40,082 nt of DNA, from assembly GCA_021838445.1 (NCBI GenBank), contig JAKCDU010000030.1, positions 1 to 40,082 on the forward strand, given 5' to 3'. The DNA is from Actinomycetes bacterium (GTDB taxonomy: Bacteria; Actinomycetota; Acidimicrobiia; Acidimicrobiales; Palsa-688). A program made the position numbers and the translations under genes. The notes below the pieces were generated by a model. It was not told the DNA's origin, did no database searches, and saw only the letters and a program-made list of their open reading frames with translations. Below are positions 29,786 through 40,078 of the stretch, in pieces. Position 1 is the stretch's first letter, and every line of letters begins with the position of its first letter.

Positions 29786-30718
29786 ATGCAGGCTCGTCGG
29801 ATCCCATTGCCCGGCGGGCGTCTTCTCACCGTCCGGCCGGTGGTCGTGGCCGACGTCGTCGGTCTGGGGACGCTCTTCGGCGGATTGGACGAGGACGACA
29901 TGTACCGGCGGTTCTTCTCGGCCCGCCCGCCGCCGGCTCGCTTCATCGAGCAGATGACGACCGTCAGCGACCGAGGAGACTTCGGCGTGGTGGCCGTCCT
30001 CAGCGGTTCCGGTCGGGACGACCGACTGGTCGGCGAAGCCGGCTACGCGCGGCTGCCCGGAGGCGACGCCGAAGTCGGCATCACTGTCGCCTGTGCGCTG
30101 CGCGGCTGGCTCGGCCCCTACCTGCTGGACCTCCTCGTGGCCGAGGCCCGATCGCAGGGAATACCCAATCTCCAAGCAGAGGTGCTGATGGCCAACCGGA
30201 GGATGATGTCTCTGCTCGAGTCTCGTGGCATGGCCGTCATCGAGTGTTACGAGAACCCGGCTATCGCCCGGGTGTGCATCGGCACGAAGGGGCGGACGCC
30301 CGTCTGGTCGGGCGATGCCGCGGCCCCCCGGCTCCTGGTCGAGGCCGCCGGTGGTCGCTGGCGGGGCGCCGAGGTGGCCCGTCGGGCCGGCTTCTCCGTC
30401 CTTGTCTGCCCCGGGCGTCCGAGCCGCCTGGCGCCCTGTCCCGCCACCGCCGGCCAGCCGTGCCTTCTCGCCGCTACATCCGACGTGATCGTGATTTCGG
30501 TCGGGGGTGAGCGTCGGCAGGGGCTGATCGAGGCCCACCGCCAGCTGCACCCCGGAGTGAGGCTGTGCACCGATGCCGTCTCGAGCTCCATCGAGGATCA
30601 CGGGGTGCCGATACTGCCCGCGGCGACGACCGTCGAGGACATCGCCGCGGTGATCGGGGGGCTCACCGACGACGCCATAGTCGGGGAGGTGCCGGCCGTG
30701 GCCGGCCCGGCCAGGTGA
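29786..30718 (+). CDS. GNAT-family N-acetyltransferase with C-terminal extension
   Basis: A 310-residue protein. Residues 1-170 are a GNAT domain (RIPLPGGRLLTVRPVVVADV, LDEDDMYRRFFSARPPPARF, LVGEAGYARLP, EVGITVACALRGWLGPYLLD, LQAEVLMANRRMMSLLESRG). The acetyl-CoA loop reads RGWLGPYLL rather than the usual RGxGxG/A. Residues ~175-310 are an extra domain with several Cys and a VIVISVGGERR strand that I do not recognise. The N-terminal GNAT resembles the Pat/AcuA-type protein acetyltransferases that use RFF..P-like motifs. It stands 103 bases before the acetyl-CoA-synthetase-like ligase, the classical target of such enzymes. The target assignment is an inference. Confidence 0.8.
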   Translation: MQARRIPLPGGRLLTVRPVVVADVVGLGTLFGGLDEDDMYRRFFSARPPPARFIEQMTTVSDRGDFGVVAVLSGSGRDDRLVGEAGYARLPGGDAEVGITVACALRGWLGPYLLDLLVAEARSQGIPNLQAEVLMANRRMMSLLESRGMAVIECYENPAIARVCIGTKGRTPVWSGDAAAPRLLVEAAGGRWRGAEVARRAGFSVLVCPGRPSRLAPCPATAGQPCLLAATSDVIVISVGGERRQGLIEAHRQLHPGVRLCTDAVSSSIEDHGVPILPAATTVEDIAAVIGGLTDDAIVGEVPAVAGPAR

Positions 30719-30821
30719 CGGCGGCCCAAGCATGACCTTCGCCTCTTGGTCGCCGGCGAGAGGCGCCGTAGCTTCGAGATGAAGACGCTGGCACCTACCG
30801 CCGAGAGGGAGGCGTCACGGC

Positions 30822-32596
<1,775 letters not shown>

Positions 32597-32600
<4 letters not shown>

Positions 32601-33610
32601 CCGCGGTAGCGTCCGGCGGCCGGGTCGGCGACGGGTCGGTGGCCATGCTGCGCCAGATGATCAGGATCCGTCGCTTCGAGGAACGCTGCGTCGAGCTGTA
32701 CAGCCGAGGCGACATACGGGGGTTCTTGCACCTGGCCATAGGGGAGGAGGCCTGCGCGGTGGGAGTCACGGAGGCACTCGACACCGACGACGCGGTGGTC
32801 GCCACCTACCGAGAGCACGGCCATGCCCTGGCTCGGGGCCTGTCGATGGGCGCGGTCATGGCCGAGCTCGAAGGCAAAGTCGAAGGCTGCAGCCGGGGCC
32901 GGGGCGGCTCCATGCATCTCTTCGACGCGCCAACGCGCTTCTACGGAGGCAACGCCATCGTGGCCGGCGGTCTGCCCCTGGCCGTGGGCCTGGCCCTGGC
33001 TGACCGCATGAACGGGCGTGAGCGGGTGACAGCCTGCTTCTTCGGCGACGGAGCGGTGGCCGAAGGAGAATTCCACGAGTGCCTCAACCTGGCGTCACTG
33101 TGGCACCTGCCCGTCCTGTTCTGCTGTGAGAACAACCTCTACGCCATGGGGACCGCCCTGCGGCTCACCGAGTCCGAGACCGATCTCTCGCTGAAGGCGG
33201 CCAGCTACCGCATTCCGTCGTGGGAAGTCGACGGCATGGACGTTCGCGCCGTGCGGGAGGCGGCCGCCAGGGCGGTGGAGGCCATCCGGTCCGGCGGCGG
33301 CCCGCACTTCCTGGAGATGCGCACCTACCGGTTCCGGGCCCATTCCATGTACGACCCTGACCGCTACCGCCAAAAGGACGAGATCGAGTCGTGGAAGCAG
33401 CACGATCCCATTCCCACGCTCAGTGAGGCACTGCTCGCCGAAGGGGTGCTGACTGCCGCCGACCTGGTCTCCATGGAGGAGGCGGTGGACGCCGAGGTCG
33501 ATGACGCGGTGTCCTTCGCTGAGAGCGGGACCATCGAGCCGGTGGAGGATCTCGAGCGCTTCGTCACGACCCCGGCACCCGCTGACGCGGATGGAGGCCG
33601 ACGGTCATGA
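32597..33610 (+). CDS. 2-oxoacid dehydrogenase E1 alpha (pyruvate/acetoin type)
   Basis: A 337-residue thiamine-diphosphate enzyme subunit that decarboxylates a 2-oxoacid or cleaves acetoin. Features: [40 protein letters not shown], and the TPP motif from [20 protein letters not shown] (GDG at 150-152) to CENN (NN at 179-180). Arg-rich [19 protein letters not shown] carries the phosphorylation-loop region of family members. Size is that of AcoA/PdhA proteins that pair with a separate beta subunit. It overlaps the ligase by 4 bases and the beta gene by 4 bases. Pyruvate versus acetoin cannot be decided from sequence alone. Confidence 0.93.
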
Positions 33611-34599
33611 CCACCGTCACCTTCCGGGACGCGCTGCGCGAAGCCCTCCGCGAGGCGCTGCGCAGCGATGATCGGGTGTTCCTGATGGGCGAGGACGTCG
33701 GCCGCTACGGAGGTTGCTACGCGGTCAGCCTCGGGTTGCTGGAGGAGTTCGGGCCTGAGCGAATCCGGGACACGCCCCTGTCGGAGTCGGCCTTCGTCGG
33801 CGCCGGGATCGGCGCCGCTCTTGGCGGGATGAGGCCCATCGTGGAGATCATGACCGTCAACTTCAGCCTCCTGGCCCTCGATCAGATCGTGAACAACGCG
33901 GCCAGCCTCCTGTACATGTCGGGGGGCCAGTTCAATGTGCCGCTGGTGATCCGCATGACCACCGGGGCGGGCCGCCAGCTCGGCGCCCAGCACTCCCACA
34001 GTCTCGAGGGTTGGTACGCCCACATCCCGGGGCTGCGCATCCTCACGCCGGCCACCCACGCCGACGCTCGCGGCATGCTGCGACCGGCGCTGGCCGACCC
34101 CGACCCGGTCCTCATCTTCGAGCACGGATCGCTCTACAACGTGCGGGGCGAGCTCGATGACCACGCCGGCCCGGTGGACCTCGACCACGCCGCGGTGCGC
34201 CGCCCCGGCCGTGACGTGACCCTCATCGCCTACGGAGGGACGTTGCGAGTGGCCCTGGAGGCAGCCGACCGGCTCTCAGGGGCGGGGGTGGAGGCGGAGG
34301 TCGTCGACCTGAGGACGCTGCGCCCCCTCGACACCGCCACCCTGCTCGACTCGGTGGCCCGCACCCACCGAGCGGTGGTCGTCGACGAGGGCTGGCGGTC
34401 CGGAAGCATCTCGGCCGAGATCAGCGCCAGGATCACCGAAGAGGCCTTCTACGACCTCGACGCCCCGGTCGGGCGGGTCTGCAGCGCCGAGGTGCCGATG
34501 CCCTACGCCCGCCACCTCGAAGAGGCGGCCCTGCCCCGAGCGGAGGACGTCATCGCCGCCGTCGGGCGTCTCGGGGGCTGCGGAGGTTCGGATGGGTGA
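33607..34599 (+). CDS. 2-oxoacid dehydrogenase E1 beta (pyruvate/acetoin type)
   Basis: A 330-residue transketolase-like beta subunit: [36 protein letters not shown], then [40 protein letters not shown] and [20 protein letters not shown], then the C-terminal domain ([38 protein letters not shown]). It forms an alpha2-beta2 heterotetramer with the upstream product; the [11 protein letters not shown] block is a hallmark of PdhB/AcoB. ATG at 33607 in a 4-base overlap with E1 alpha; it overlaps E2 by 8 bases. Confidence 0.94.
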   Translation: MTTVTFRDALREALREALRSDDRVFLMGEDVGRYGGCYAVSLGLLEEFGPERIRDTPLSESAFVGAGIGAALGGMRPIVEIMTVNFSLLALDQIVNNAASLLYMSGGQFNVPLVIRMTTGAGRQLGAQHSHSLEGWYAHIPGLRILTPATHADARGMLRPALADPDPVLIFEHGSLYNVRGELDDHAGPVDLDHAAVRRPGRDVTLIAYGGTLRVALEAADRLSGAGVEAEVVDLRTLRPLDTATLLDSVARTHRAVVVDEGWRSGSISAEISARITEEAFYDLDAPVGRVCSAEVPMPYARHLEEAALPRAEDVIAAVGRLGGCGGSDG

Positions 34600-35821
34600 T
34601 TTCACCATGCCCGCGCTCGGTGCCGACATGGAGGTCGGGACGGTCACGCAGTGGTTCGTGCAGCCAGGGGCGACCGTCGAGCGCGGTGACATCGTCGCCG
34701 TGGTCGACACCGAGAAGTCGACCATCGAAGTCGAGGTCTTTGAATCCGGCGTGGTGGACCGCATCCTCGTCGGTGAGGGTGAGGAGGTCCCGGTGGGGAC
34801 GGTGCTGGCCCACATCTCGACGGGAAGCGACGCCGGGGAGACGCATTCGCCGGTGGTCCGTCACCTGGCCGAGAAACTGGGAGTGGACCTGCACGCCATT
34901 GCCGGCACGGGGCTGGGGGGTGGGTTGACCCGGGCCGATGTGGAGCGGGCGGCGCGCCCCGCCCCGGTGGCTTCGGGGACCGGGGGCGGCCGGAAGGGGC
35001 CGGTCCGTTCCTCGCCGTTGGCCCGCCGGCGGGCGGCCGAAGCGAACCGGGACCTCTCGACGGTGGCGGGCAGTGGTCCCGGCGGTGCCGTCCTCGCCAC
35101 TGACCTGGCCGCCCCGATATCGGCGATTCGACGACCTGCGACCGGGACGGAGCAGCGGGCCGAGGCGGTGAGACGGGCCACGGGCCTGCTCATGGCCCGG
35201 TCCAAGCGGGAGATACCCCACTACTACCTTTCGACGACTGTCGACATGGCTCTGAGCAAGGAGTGGCTGGAACGCACCAATGCCGGTCGTTCGGTGACCG
35301 ATAGGCTGCTGCCTGCCGTCCTGCTGCTGAAAGCGACGACATTGGCCGTGGCCAAAGTGCCGGAGATGAACGGGTTCTTCGTCGACGATCGGTTCGAGCC
35401 GGCACCGACGGTAAGTCTCGGCGTCGCCATCTCACGGCGCGACGGAGGCCTGTCGGCGCCCGCCATCGTCGGGGCCGAAAAGCTGTCCCTGGACGAGCTG
35501 ATGGGCCGCCTGCGCGACCTGGTGGGCCGGGCCCGCTCCGGTGCGCTGCGCAGCTCCGAGGTGTCTGGCGCGACCATCACGGTGACCAATCTGGGTGACC
35601 TGGGCGTCGACTCGGTCTACGGGGTCATCTACCCGCCGCAGGTGGCCCTGGTGGGCTTCGGCCGTATCGTCGAGCGGCCGGTGGCCCTACGGGGGCTACT
35701 GGGCGTGAGGCCGACACTGGTCGCCACTCTGGCCGCCGACCACCGGGCCAGCGACGGCCACCGGGGCGGCCGTTTCCTGGCCGAGATCGATCGTCTCCTA
35801 CAAGAACCGGGGAAGCTATGA
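34592..35821 (+). CDS. Dihydrolipoamide acyltransferase E2 with two subunit-binding domains
   Basis: A 409-residue core protein. Residues 1-76 are a lipoyl domain, with the lipoylated K42 in [13 protein letters not shown]. Two peripheral subunit-binding domains follow: 86-118 ([15 protein letters not shown]...GTG) and 140-172 ([15 protein letters not shown]...GSGPGG). The catalytic domain starts at ~185 and ends with H384 and D388 in [16 protein letters not shown], the standard HxxxDG pair. It accepts the acyl group from E1 on its lipoyl arm and passes it to CoA. The usual E2 has one binding domain; two is unusual. GTG start at 34592, 8-base overlap with E1 beta; its stop overlaps the ACP start. 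No E3 gene follows. Confidence 0.93.
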   Translation: MGDFTMPALGADMEVGTVTQWFVQPGATVERGDIVAVVDTEKSTIEVEVFESGVVDRILVGEGEEVPVGTVLAHISTGSDAGETHSPVVRHLAEKLGVDLHAIAGTGLGGGLTRADVERAARPAPVASGTGGGRKGPVRSSPLARRRAAEANRDLSTVAGSGPGGAVLATDLAAPISAIRRPATGTEQRAEAVRRATGLLMARSKREIPHYYLSTTVDMALSKEWLERTNAGRSVTDRLLPAVLLLKATTLAVAKVPEMNGFFVDDRFEPAPTVSLGVAISRRDGGLSAPAIVGAEKLSLDELMGRLRDLVGRARSGALRSSEVSGATITVTNLGDLGVDSVYGVIYPPQVALVGFGRIVERPVALRGLLGVRPTLVATLAADHRASDGHRGGRFLAEIDRLLQEPGKL

Positions 35822-36063
35822 CAGAATCCGAGGCCCGACGAATCCTAGGAGCGGTGCTGGCCACTGTCGCTCCCGAAGCCGACCTGGACGAGGTCGGCGA
35901 AGGGGAGACCATGCAGGAGGCCATGGATCTCGACTCGGTCGACTTCTTGAACCTGGTGATCGGGTTGCACGAGCGGACCGGGATAGAGATTCCCGAGCGC
36001 GACTATCCCGAGCTGGCGACGGTGGAGGGCTGCGTGGCCTATCTGACCTCCGCTTCGGCCTGA
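35818..36063 (+). CDS. Acyl carrier protein
   Basis: An 81-residue acidic protein with the phosphopantetheine site at S40 in EAMDLDSVDFLNLVIGLHER, and the helix IEIPERDYPELATVEGCVAYL. Length and charge are those of AcpP-type carriers. ATG at 35818 in a 4-base overlap with E2, and nothing of a fatty-acid or polyketide synthase is nearby. An ACP tied by translation to a 2-oxoacid dehydrogenase and a ligase suggests that acyl groups made here may be loaded onto the carrier, or that it serves lipoyl/octanoyl supply. Both are inferences. Confidence 0.9.
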   Translation: MTESEARRILGAVLATVAPEADLDEVGEGETMQEAMDLDSVDFLNLVIGLHERTGIEIPERDYPELATVEGCVAYLTSASA

Positions 36064-36152
36064 CGCCGGCTCGCCCATCCCGCTCCGTCCGCGTCCGGCC
36101 GGCGACCGCTAGGCTGCGGCATCGACAGGTGATCTTTCAAGGAGGGGCCCCT

Positions 36153-36629
36153 GTGTCGATGACCGATGAGTCCAGCGCCGGGCCGTCCGCTTGGGAACGG
36201 CAGCTCTATTCGCATCTGAAGGAGCATGTCGAGAGCGAGCGCGGCATGTTGGAGAGGTACGCCAAGGTGGCCGAGCAGGCCGAGTCCAAGGCGTTCGCCT
36301 ACCTGGTGAAGCTCCTGATCGACGACGAGATCCGTCATCACCGTCTCTTCAACGAGCTGGCGTCGACGCTCGAGACCGAGGCGCTCATGAGAAGCGAAGA
36401 TCCGGCCGTCCCCTACATGGACTTCCAACGGGCTGATCGCAACACGGTGCTCGACGGGGCCCGGGAACTGCTGGCCGGGGAGGAGCGCGACGTCGGCGAG
36501 CTGAAGCGCCTGCAGCGCGAGATGCGCGACGTCAAGGACACGTCGCTCTGGAGCCTGCTGGTGGAGCTGATGCAGCGCGACACCGAGAAGCACATCGCCA
36601 TCTTGAAGTTCGTGGTCGATCACACCTGA
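36153..36629 (+). CDS. Rubrerythrin/ferritin-like protein
   Basis: About 158 residues, helical, without signal peptide, so probably cytoplasmic. Helix 1 has KEHVESERGMLERYAKVAEQ; helix 2 AYLVKLLIDDEIRHHRLFNE with ExxH; then ARELLAGEERDVGELKRLQR and a last helix LVELMQRDTEKHIAILKFVV. These fit a di-iron four-helix bundle, although the last ExxH is imperfect (DTEKH). I chose the GTG at 36153 because AAGGAGG lies 7 bases before it; a start at 36129 would add eight residues without a ribosome-binding site. It sits 89 bases after the ACP, possibly on its own promoter. Confidence 0.75.
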   Translation: MSMTDESSAGPSAWERQLYSHLKEHVESERGMLERYAKVAEQAESKAFAYLVKLLIDDEIRHHRLFNELASTLETEALMRSEDPAVPYMDFQRADRNTVLDGARELLAGEERDVGELKRLQREMRDVKDTSLWSLLVELMQRDTEKHIAILKFVVDHT

Positions 36630-36653
36630 CCGGTCGGTGTCGGGGTCGGTCGC

Positions 36654-36902
36654 CTAGCCGAACCCGGCCCGGGCCACCCGCCCGTGGTGGATCAGGAGGT
36701 TGAGGCGCCCAGGGCGGAAGTCGGCGGTGAACACGTCGGACCCGGGGAGGTCCCAGTCGGCTATCCGCAGGCTGCCCACGGCCTCGTCACGGGCCTTGGC
36801 CTCGGCCTGCTCGCGGGTCAGGCCCTCGTAGGCGACGGCCCGTCGCTCGGGGGTGAACATCCGGTCCCAGGCTGTGTAGTCGTCGGTCGTCACTCCAGCC
36901 AT
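36654..36902 (-). CDS. Peptidase inhibitor I78-like small protein
   Basis: About 82 residues from the ATG at 36902 (an ATG at 36929 would add nine residues). The motif TADFRPGRLNLLIHHGRVAR resembles the I78 family core (DxRPxRLNxxxxxxGxV), after a helix GLTREQAEAKARDEA and LRIADWD. I78 proteins include inhibitors of serine proteases; many are uncharacterised. No signal peptide is visible. It is convergent with the rubrerythrin-like gene and divergent from the phosphoribosyltransferase. Confidence 0.6.
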   Translation of the reverse strand: MAGVTTDDYTAWDRMFTPERRAVAYEGLTREQAEAKARDEAVGSLRIADWDLPGSDVFTADFRPGRLNLLIHHGRVARAGFG

Positions 36903-36994
36903 TGTCCCCCCCGCCCCCGCCCCCCGCACGTAGGGCCACTCGGCACTGGCCGAGCGGTCGCCGTCCCGGCATCCTGGGGTGAGGAGGCTCCGAA

Positions 36995-37657
36995 ATGCCT
37001 TTCGCCGATCGTACCGACGCCGGGCGCCGGTTGGGCGCCCGCCTGGCCTTCCTCCGGGGGGAGGATGTCGTGGTGCTGGGGCTGCCCCGCGGCGGGGTTC
37101 CGGTCGCTTTCGAGGTGGCCCGGCTCATCGGCGCCCCCCTCGACGTGCTTCTCGTCGCCAAGATCGGAGTCCCGCGCCATCCCGAGCTGGCCATGGGCGC
37201 CGTCGCCGAAGGCGGCGTGCGGGTAGTCAAGGAGCAGGTGAGGCAGCTCGTCGGCGTCACGCCGGCCGAGTTCGAGGAGGTGGCAGCCAGAGCGGTCGCC
37301 CAGCTCGACGCCCGGATCCGGACCTTGCGCTCGGGCGGTGGGGCGCCCCTCCTCGCCGGTCGCACCGCGGTGGTGGTGGACGACGGGATGGCCACCGGGT
37401 CCACGGCCAAAGCGGCCGGTCGGGCGGTTCGGGACATGGGAGCCGAGCGCGTGATCCTGGGGGTGCCCGTGGCCAGCACCGAGGCCCTGGTGGAGGTGGG
37501 CGCGGAGATGGAGGTGGTGTGCGTCGAAGCGCCGCACCGCCTCACCGCAGTGGGCCAGTGGTATGCAGACTTCACGCAGGTGTCGGACCGTGAGGTGATC
37601 GAACTGCTCCAACGGGCCCGCTCCGAGCGTGGGGAGGTTACCCCCGAGCGGGGCTAG
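36995..37657 (+). CDS. Phosphoribosyltransferase-domain protein
   Basis: A 220-residue protein with the PRPP-binding motif VVVDDGMATGSTAKAA, and an N-terminal FADRTDAGRRLGARLAFLRG, VVVLGLPRGGVPVAFEVARL, then VAKIGVPRHPELAMGAVAEG. This variant, with PRHPELAMGA, belongs to the common 'phosphoribosyltransferase' proteins of unknown base specificity. ATG at 36995 with GAGGAGG 7 bases upstream. The stop TAG shares a CTAG with the convergent universal stress protein. A base salvage role is possible but unproven. Confidence 0.9.
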   Translation: MPFADRTDAGRRLGARLAFLRGEDVVVLGLPRGGVPVAFEVARLIGAPLDVLLVAKIGVPRHPELAMGAVAEGGVRVVKEQVRQLVGVTPAEFEEVAARAVAQLDARIRTLRSGGGAPLLAGRTAVVVDDGMATGSTAKAAGRAVRDMGAERVILGVPVASTEALVEVGAEMEVVCVEAPHRLTAVGQWYADFTQVSDREVIELLQRARSERGEVTPERG

Positions 37658-38091
37658 CCCCGCGGTGGCGGAACGATGAAGACAGGGCAGGCACTGTGCT
37701 CGGCCACCTGGTGGCTGGTGCTGCCCAACATCAGCTCGCTGAACCCCCCGGCGCCGCGCCGCCCGAGGACGATCACGTCGGCTTCCTCCTCCGACGCGGC
37801 GTCGAGCACCACCAGCACCGGTGGTCCGTCCACGCACAACGTCCGGTAGGCGACGTTGCTTTGGGCCAGCGGGGCGCACCAGAGCGATTCGAAGGTCGCT
37901 TGCAGCTCGTCGCGGTGGGAGTGGCTCGGGACCGGGGTGCCGTCGTCGAGCCGGGTCAGTAGGCCCACCGCGTGCACGGCGATGACCTCCGCCCCGAAGG
38001 GCCCGGCCAGGGTGACGGCCCACTCCAGGGCCCTCCGGGAGTTATCCGACCCGTCCACGCCGACGAGGATCCGCTCGATGGGATGGGTCAT
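37654..38091 (-). CDS. Universal stress protein (UspA family)
   Basis: A 145-residue single-domain USP. The N-terminal ERILVGVDGSDNSRRALEWA and the ATP-binding loop VIVLGRRGAGGFSELMLGST (GxxG-x9-GS type) are canonical, followed by HSACPVFIVPP. Such proteins bind ATP and modulate stress responses. Its ATG overlaps the stop of the deacetylase gene (ATGA), so the two form an operon; USP and AcuC-type genes are otherwise rarely coupled. Confidence 0.93.
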   Translation of the reverse strand: MTHPIERILVGVDGSDNSRRALEWAVTLAGPFGAEVIAVHAVGLLTRLDDGTPVPSHSHRDELQATFESLWCAPLAQSNVAYRTLCVDGPPVLVVLDAASEEEADVIVLGRRGAGGFSELMLGSTSHQVAEHSACPVFIVPPPRG

Positions 38092-39104
38092 GTCTGTAGG
38101 CCTCCCTCACTGAAGGTGTAGCGGTAGTCGGCGACCCTGGTCAGGCCGTTGCCGCCGATGGTCGCGGTCTCCGGCCGGTAGGGAACGTCGAGCAGTCGGG
38201 CGGCGCAGGCAGCCACGGAGAGCGACAGCGCCCGGAGGTCGTAGCCGCCCTCGAGGAACAGGACGAGGGGGGTCCGGGATTCGGACAGTCCGATCAGGCG
38301 TCCGGTCAGGTCGGCGAAATCGGCCGAGCTGAGGCTCATGTCGGCCAGCGGGTCGTCACGGTGGGCGTCGAAGCCGGCGGAGATGAGGAGCCACGTGGGC
38401 GAGAAGCGTTCCACCGCGGGGAGGATGACCTCGTCGAAACACGCCAGGTAGGTGTCGCCGGTGGACCCGGGGGGCAGGGGAAGGTTCATGGTGGTGCCTA
38501 GCCCGGGGCCCTCGCCGCGTTCGGTTACCCGCCCGGTCCCGGGGTAGAGGGGCCACTGGTGCAGCGACACGTACAGCACCGACGGGTCCGACCAGAAGAT
38601 CTCCTGGGTCCCGTTGCCGTGGTGCACGTCCCAGTCGATGATGGCCACCTTCTCGCCTCTCGCCGCCAGCGCGGCGGCGGTCACCGCGATGTTGTTGACG
38701 ATGCAGAATCCCATACCGGAGGCCCTCCCGGCGTGGTGGCCGGGTGGGCGGCTCAGCACCAGAGCGGCCCGGCTCGCGCCGCTCGCGACGGCATCGACGG
38801 CGGCCAGGCCAGCCCCGGCGGCGAAACGGGCGGTGTCCCACGATCCCGAGCCGACGACGGTGTCGGGGTCGATCTGGCCTCCCCCCATGGCGCAGAGGTC
38901 GATGATGCCGTTCAGGTACCGGGGGTCGTGCACGGCCTGCAGCTCGCCCGACGTCGCCGGCCGCGGCGCCAACCAGTCCAGGTCCCCGGCGAAATCCTGA
39001 CCTTTCAGCGAGCTCACGGCGGCGCTCAGGCGACCGATCTGTTCGGGATGGTAGGGGCCTGTCTCGTGATCGTCCTGTTCGAGGGTCGAGGCCACCACCA
39101 GCAT
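38088..39104 (-). CDS. AcuC/histone-deacetylase-like deacetylase
   Basis: A 338-residue class II-type zinc deacetylase. The general-base pair H123/H124 lies in SRPPGHHAGRASGMGFC; zinc ligands are D159 and H161 (IIDWDVHHGNGT) and D246 (ISAGFDAHRDDPLADM); the Tyr of LEGGYDLRAL supports the transition state. These proteins remove acetyl groups from lysines, for example from acetyl-CoA synthetase (AcuC), or from acetylpolyamines. ATG at 39104; its stop overlaps the USP start. The nearby acyl-CoA ligase and GNAT protein make the ligase a natural target, an inference. Confidence 0.93.
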   Translation of the reverse strand: MLVVASTLEQDDHETGPYHPEQIGRLSAAVSSLKGQDFAGDLDWLAPRPATSGELQAVHDPRYLNGIIDLCAMGGGQIDPDTVVGSGSWDTARFAAGAGLAAVDAVASGASRAALVLSRPPGHHAGRASGMGFCIVNNIAVTAAALAARGEKVAIIDWDVHHGNGTQEIFWSDPSVLYVSLHQWPLYPGTGRVTERGEGPGLGTTMNLPLPPGSTGDTYLACFDEVILPAVERFSPTWLLISAGFDAHRDDPLADMSLSSADFADLTGRLIGLSESRTPLVLFLEGGYDLRALSLSVAACAARLLDVPYRPETATIGGNGLTRVADYRYTFSEGGLQT

Positions 39105-39262
39105 CGTGCCATGGTGGGTCGCGCCGCCCGCCTTGCGACAGGGCCGATGGACTCTGGCCGCCTCCGCCGAGCACCGCCAGGTCTCCGCCTTCTGCCGATC
39201 CCGGCGCGGCGTCCGCTCAGCTGAGGGCGGCTCACACGGTTGACGAACAACAATTCTGTTCG

Positions 39263-39278
39263 ATCACACATTTGTGAT
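39263..39278. promoter_or_regulatory. Operator-like inverted repeat ATCACAcattTGTGAT
   Basis: Six-base arms, 4-base spacer, in the only clearly AT-rich stretch of the region (39240-39290). A second, weaker pair GAACA...TGTTC spans 39245-39261. Both lie between the deacetylase start and the DeoR gene and just upstream of its -10 box, so they are likely binding sites of a DeoR/GntR/Crp-like regulator. Which one binds is not known. Confidence 0.5.
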
Positions 39279-39280
39279 GT

Positions 39281-39286
39281 TAATAT
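39281..39286 (+). promoter_or_regulatory. TAATAT -10 box of the DeoR-family gene
   Basis: TAATAT lies only 6 bases before the GTG at 39293 (TAATATcggttgGTG), the distance expected between a -10 box and the transcription start. The mRNA would then begin at or next to the GTG, that is leaderless. No ribosome-binding site is present before either start. The -35 region is poor (gttcga), so an activator or the palindrome may matter. Confidence 0.55.
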
Positions 39287-39292
39287 CGGTTG

Positions 39293-40078
39293 GTGCAAGG
39301 TCTCGAGCGGCGGGCCGCGTTGCTGCGGGCGCTGCAGGACTACGGGCGGGTGGATGTGGCTGAGGCGGCCCGGCGTTTCGGGACGGCCGAGATGACCATC
39401 CGCAGGGACCTGGATGCCCTCGTCGCCCGGGGGGCGGCCCGCCGGGTGCGGGGCGGCGCCGTCAGCCTGCTGCTGCGCGGTGAGGAACCCCCTTTCGCGG
39501 TGCGCTCACTGGCGGCTCCCCAAGCCAAAGCGCGTATTGGTCGGGCGGCGGCGGCGTTGGTGGCCGAGGGCGAGTCTGTGGTGCTCGACGGCGGGACGAC
39601 CGCATTGGAGGTGGCCCGGTCGCTGGCGGGCCGCCGCCTCACGGTCATGGCTGTGTCGATGCACGCCGTCGGGCTACTCGGCGCCGACCCCACCGTGGAG
39701 GTCATGGTCGCCGGCGGCCAGGTCCGTCGCGGCGAGCTCTCCGCAGTGGGCCCACTGGCCACAGCCAGTTTGCGTTCGCTGCGCTTCGACACGGCCATCG
39801 TCGGCTGCTGCGGCCTGGCCGAAGGCTGGGTCAGCGCCCACGACCTAGGTGACGCCGAGATCAAGCGGACCATGCTGGAGGTCTCGGCCCGCCGCATCCT
39901 CGTGGCCGACAGCTCGAAGTGGGGTCGCTCGGCCACCGCCGTGGTCTGCCGGGTGGAGGACTTCGACGCGGTGGTCACCGATGGGATGGCCGCCGACGGG
40001 ATGGCCGCCGACGGGGCGGTTCCCGCGGCTGTGGTCGCCGCTCTTCGTGAGGCCAATGTCGAGCTCGTCACCGCCTGA
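39293..40078 (+). CDS. DeoR-family transcriptional regulator
   Basis: About 262 residues (GTG at 39293; a TTG at 39290 precedes it). The N-terminal winged helix is RRAALLRALQDYGRVDVAEA then RRFGTAEMTIRRDLDALVAR, with the DeoR signature, and VRGGAVSLLL. The sensor domain (VLDGGTTALEVARSLAGRRL, VAGGQVRRGELSAVGPLATA, GLAEGWVSAHDLGDAEIKRT, ILVADSSKWGRSATAVVCRV) is that of sugar-phosphate-responsive GlpR/DeoR members. Near the end, a 15-base unit repeats as DGMAADGMAADG. No target operon lies in the window except, divergently, the deacetylase-USP pair; the gene's downstream partners are outside. Confidence 0.92.
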   Translation: MQGLERRAALLRALQDYGRVDVAEAARRFGTAEMTIRRDLDALVARGAARRVRGGAVSLLLRGEEPPFAVRSLAAPQAKARIGRAAAALVAEGESVVLDGGTTALEVARSLAGRRLTVMAVSMHAVGLLGADPTVEVMVAGGQVRRGELSAVGPLATASLRSLRFDTAIVGCCGLAEGWVSAHDLGDAEIKRTMLEVSARRILVADSSKWGRSATAVVCRVEDFDAVVTDGMAADGMAADGAVPAAVVAALREANVELVTA

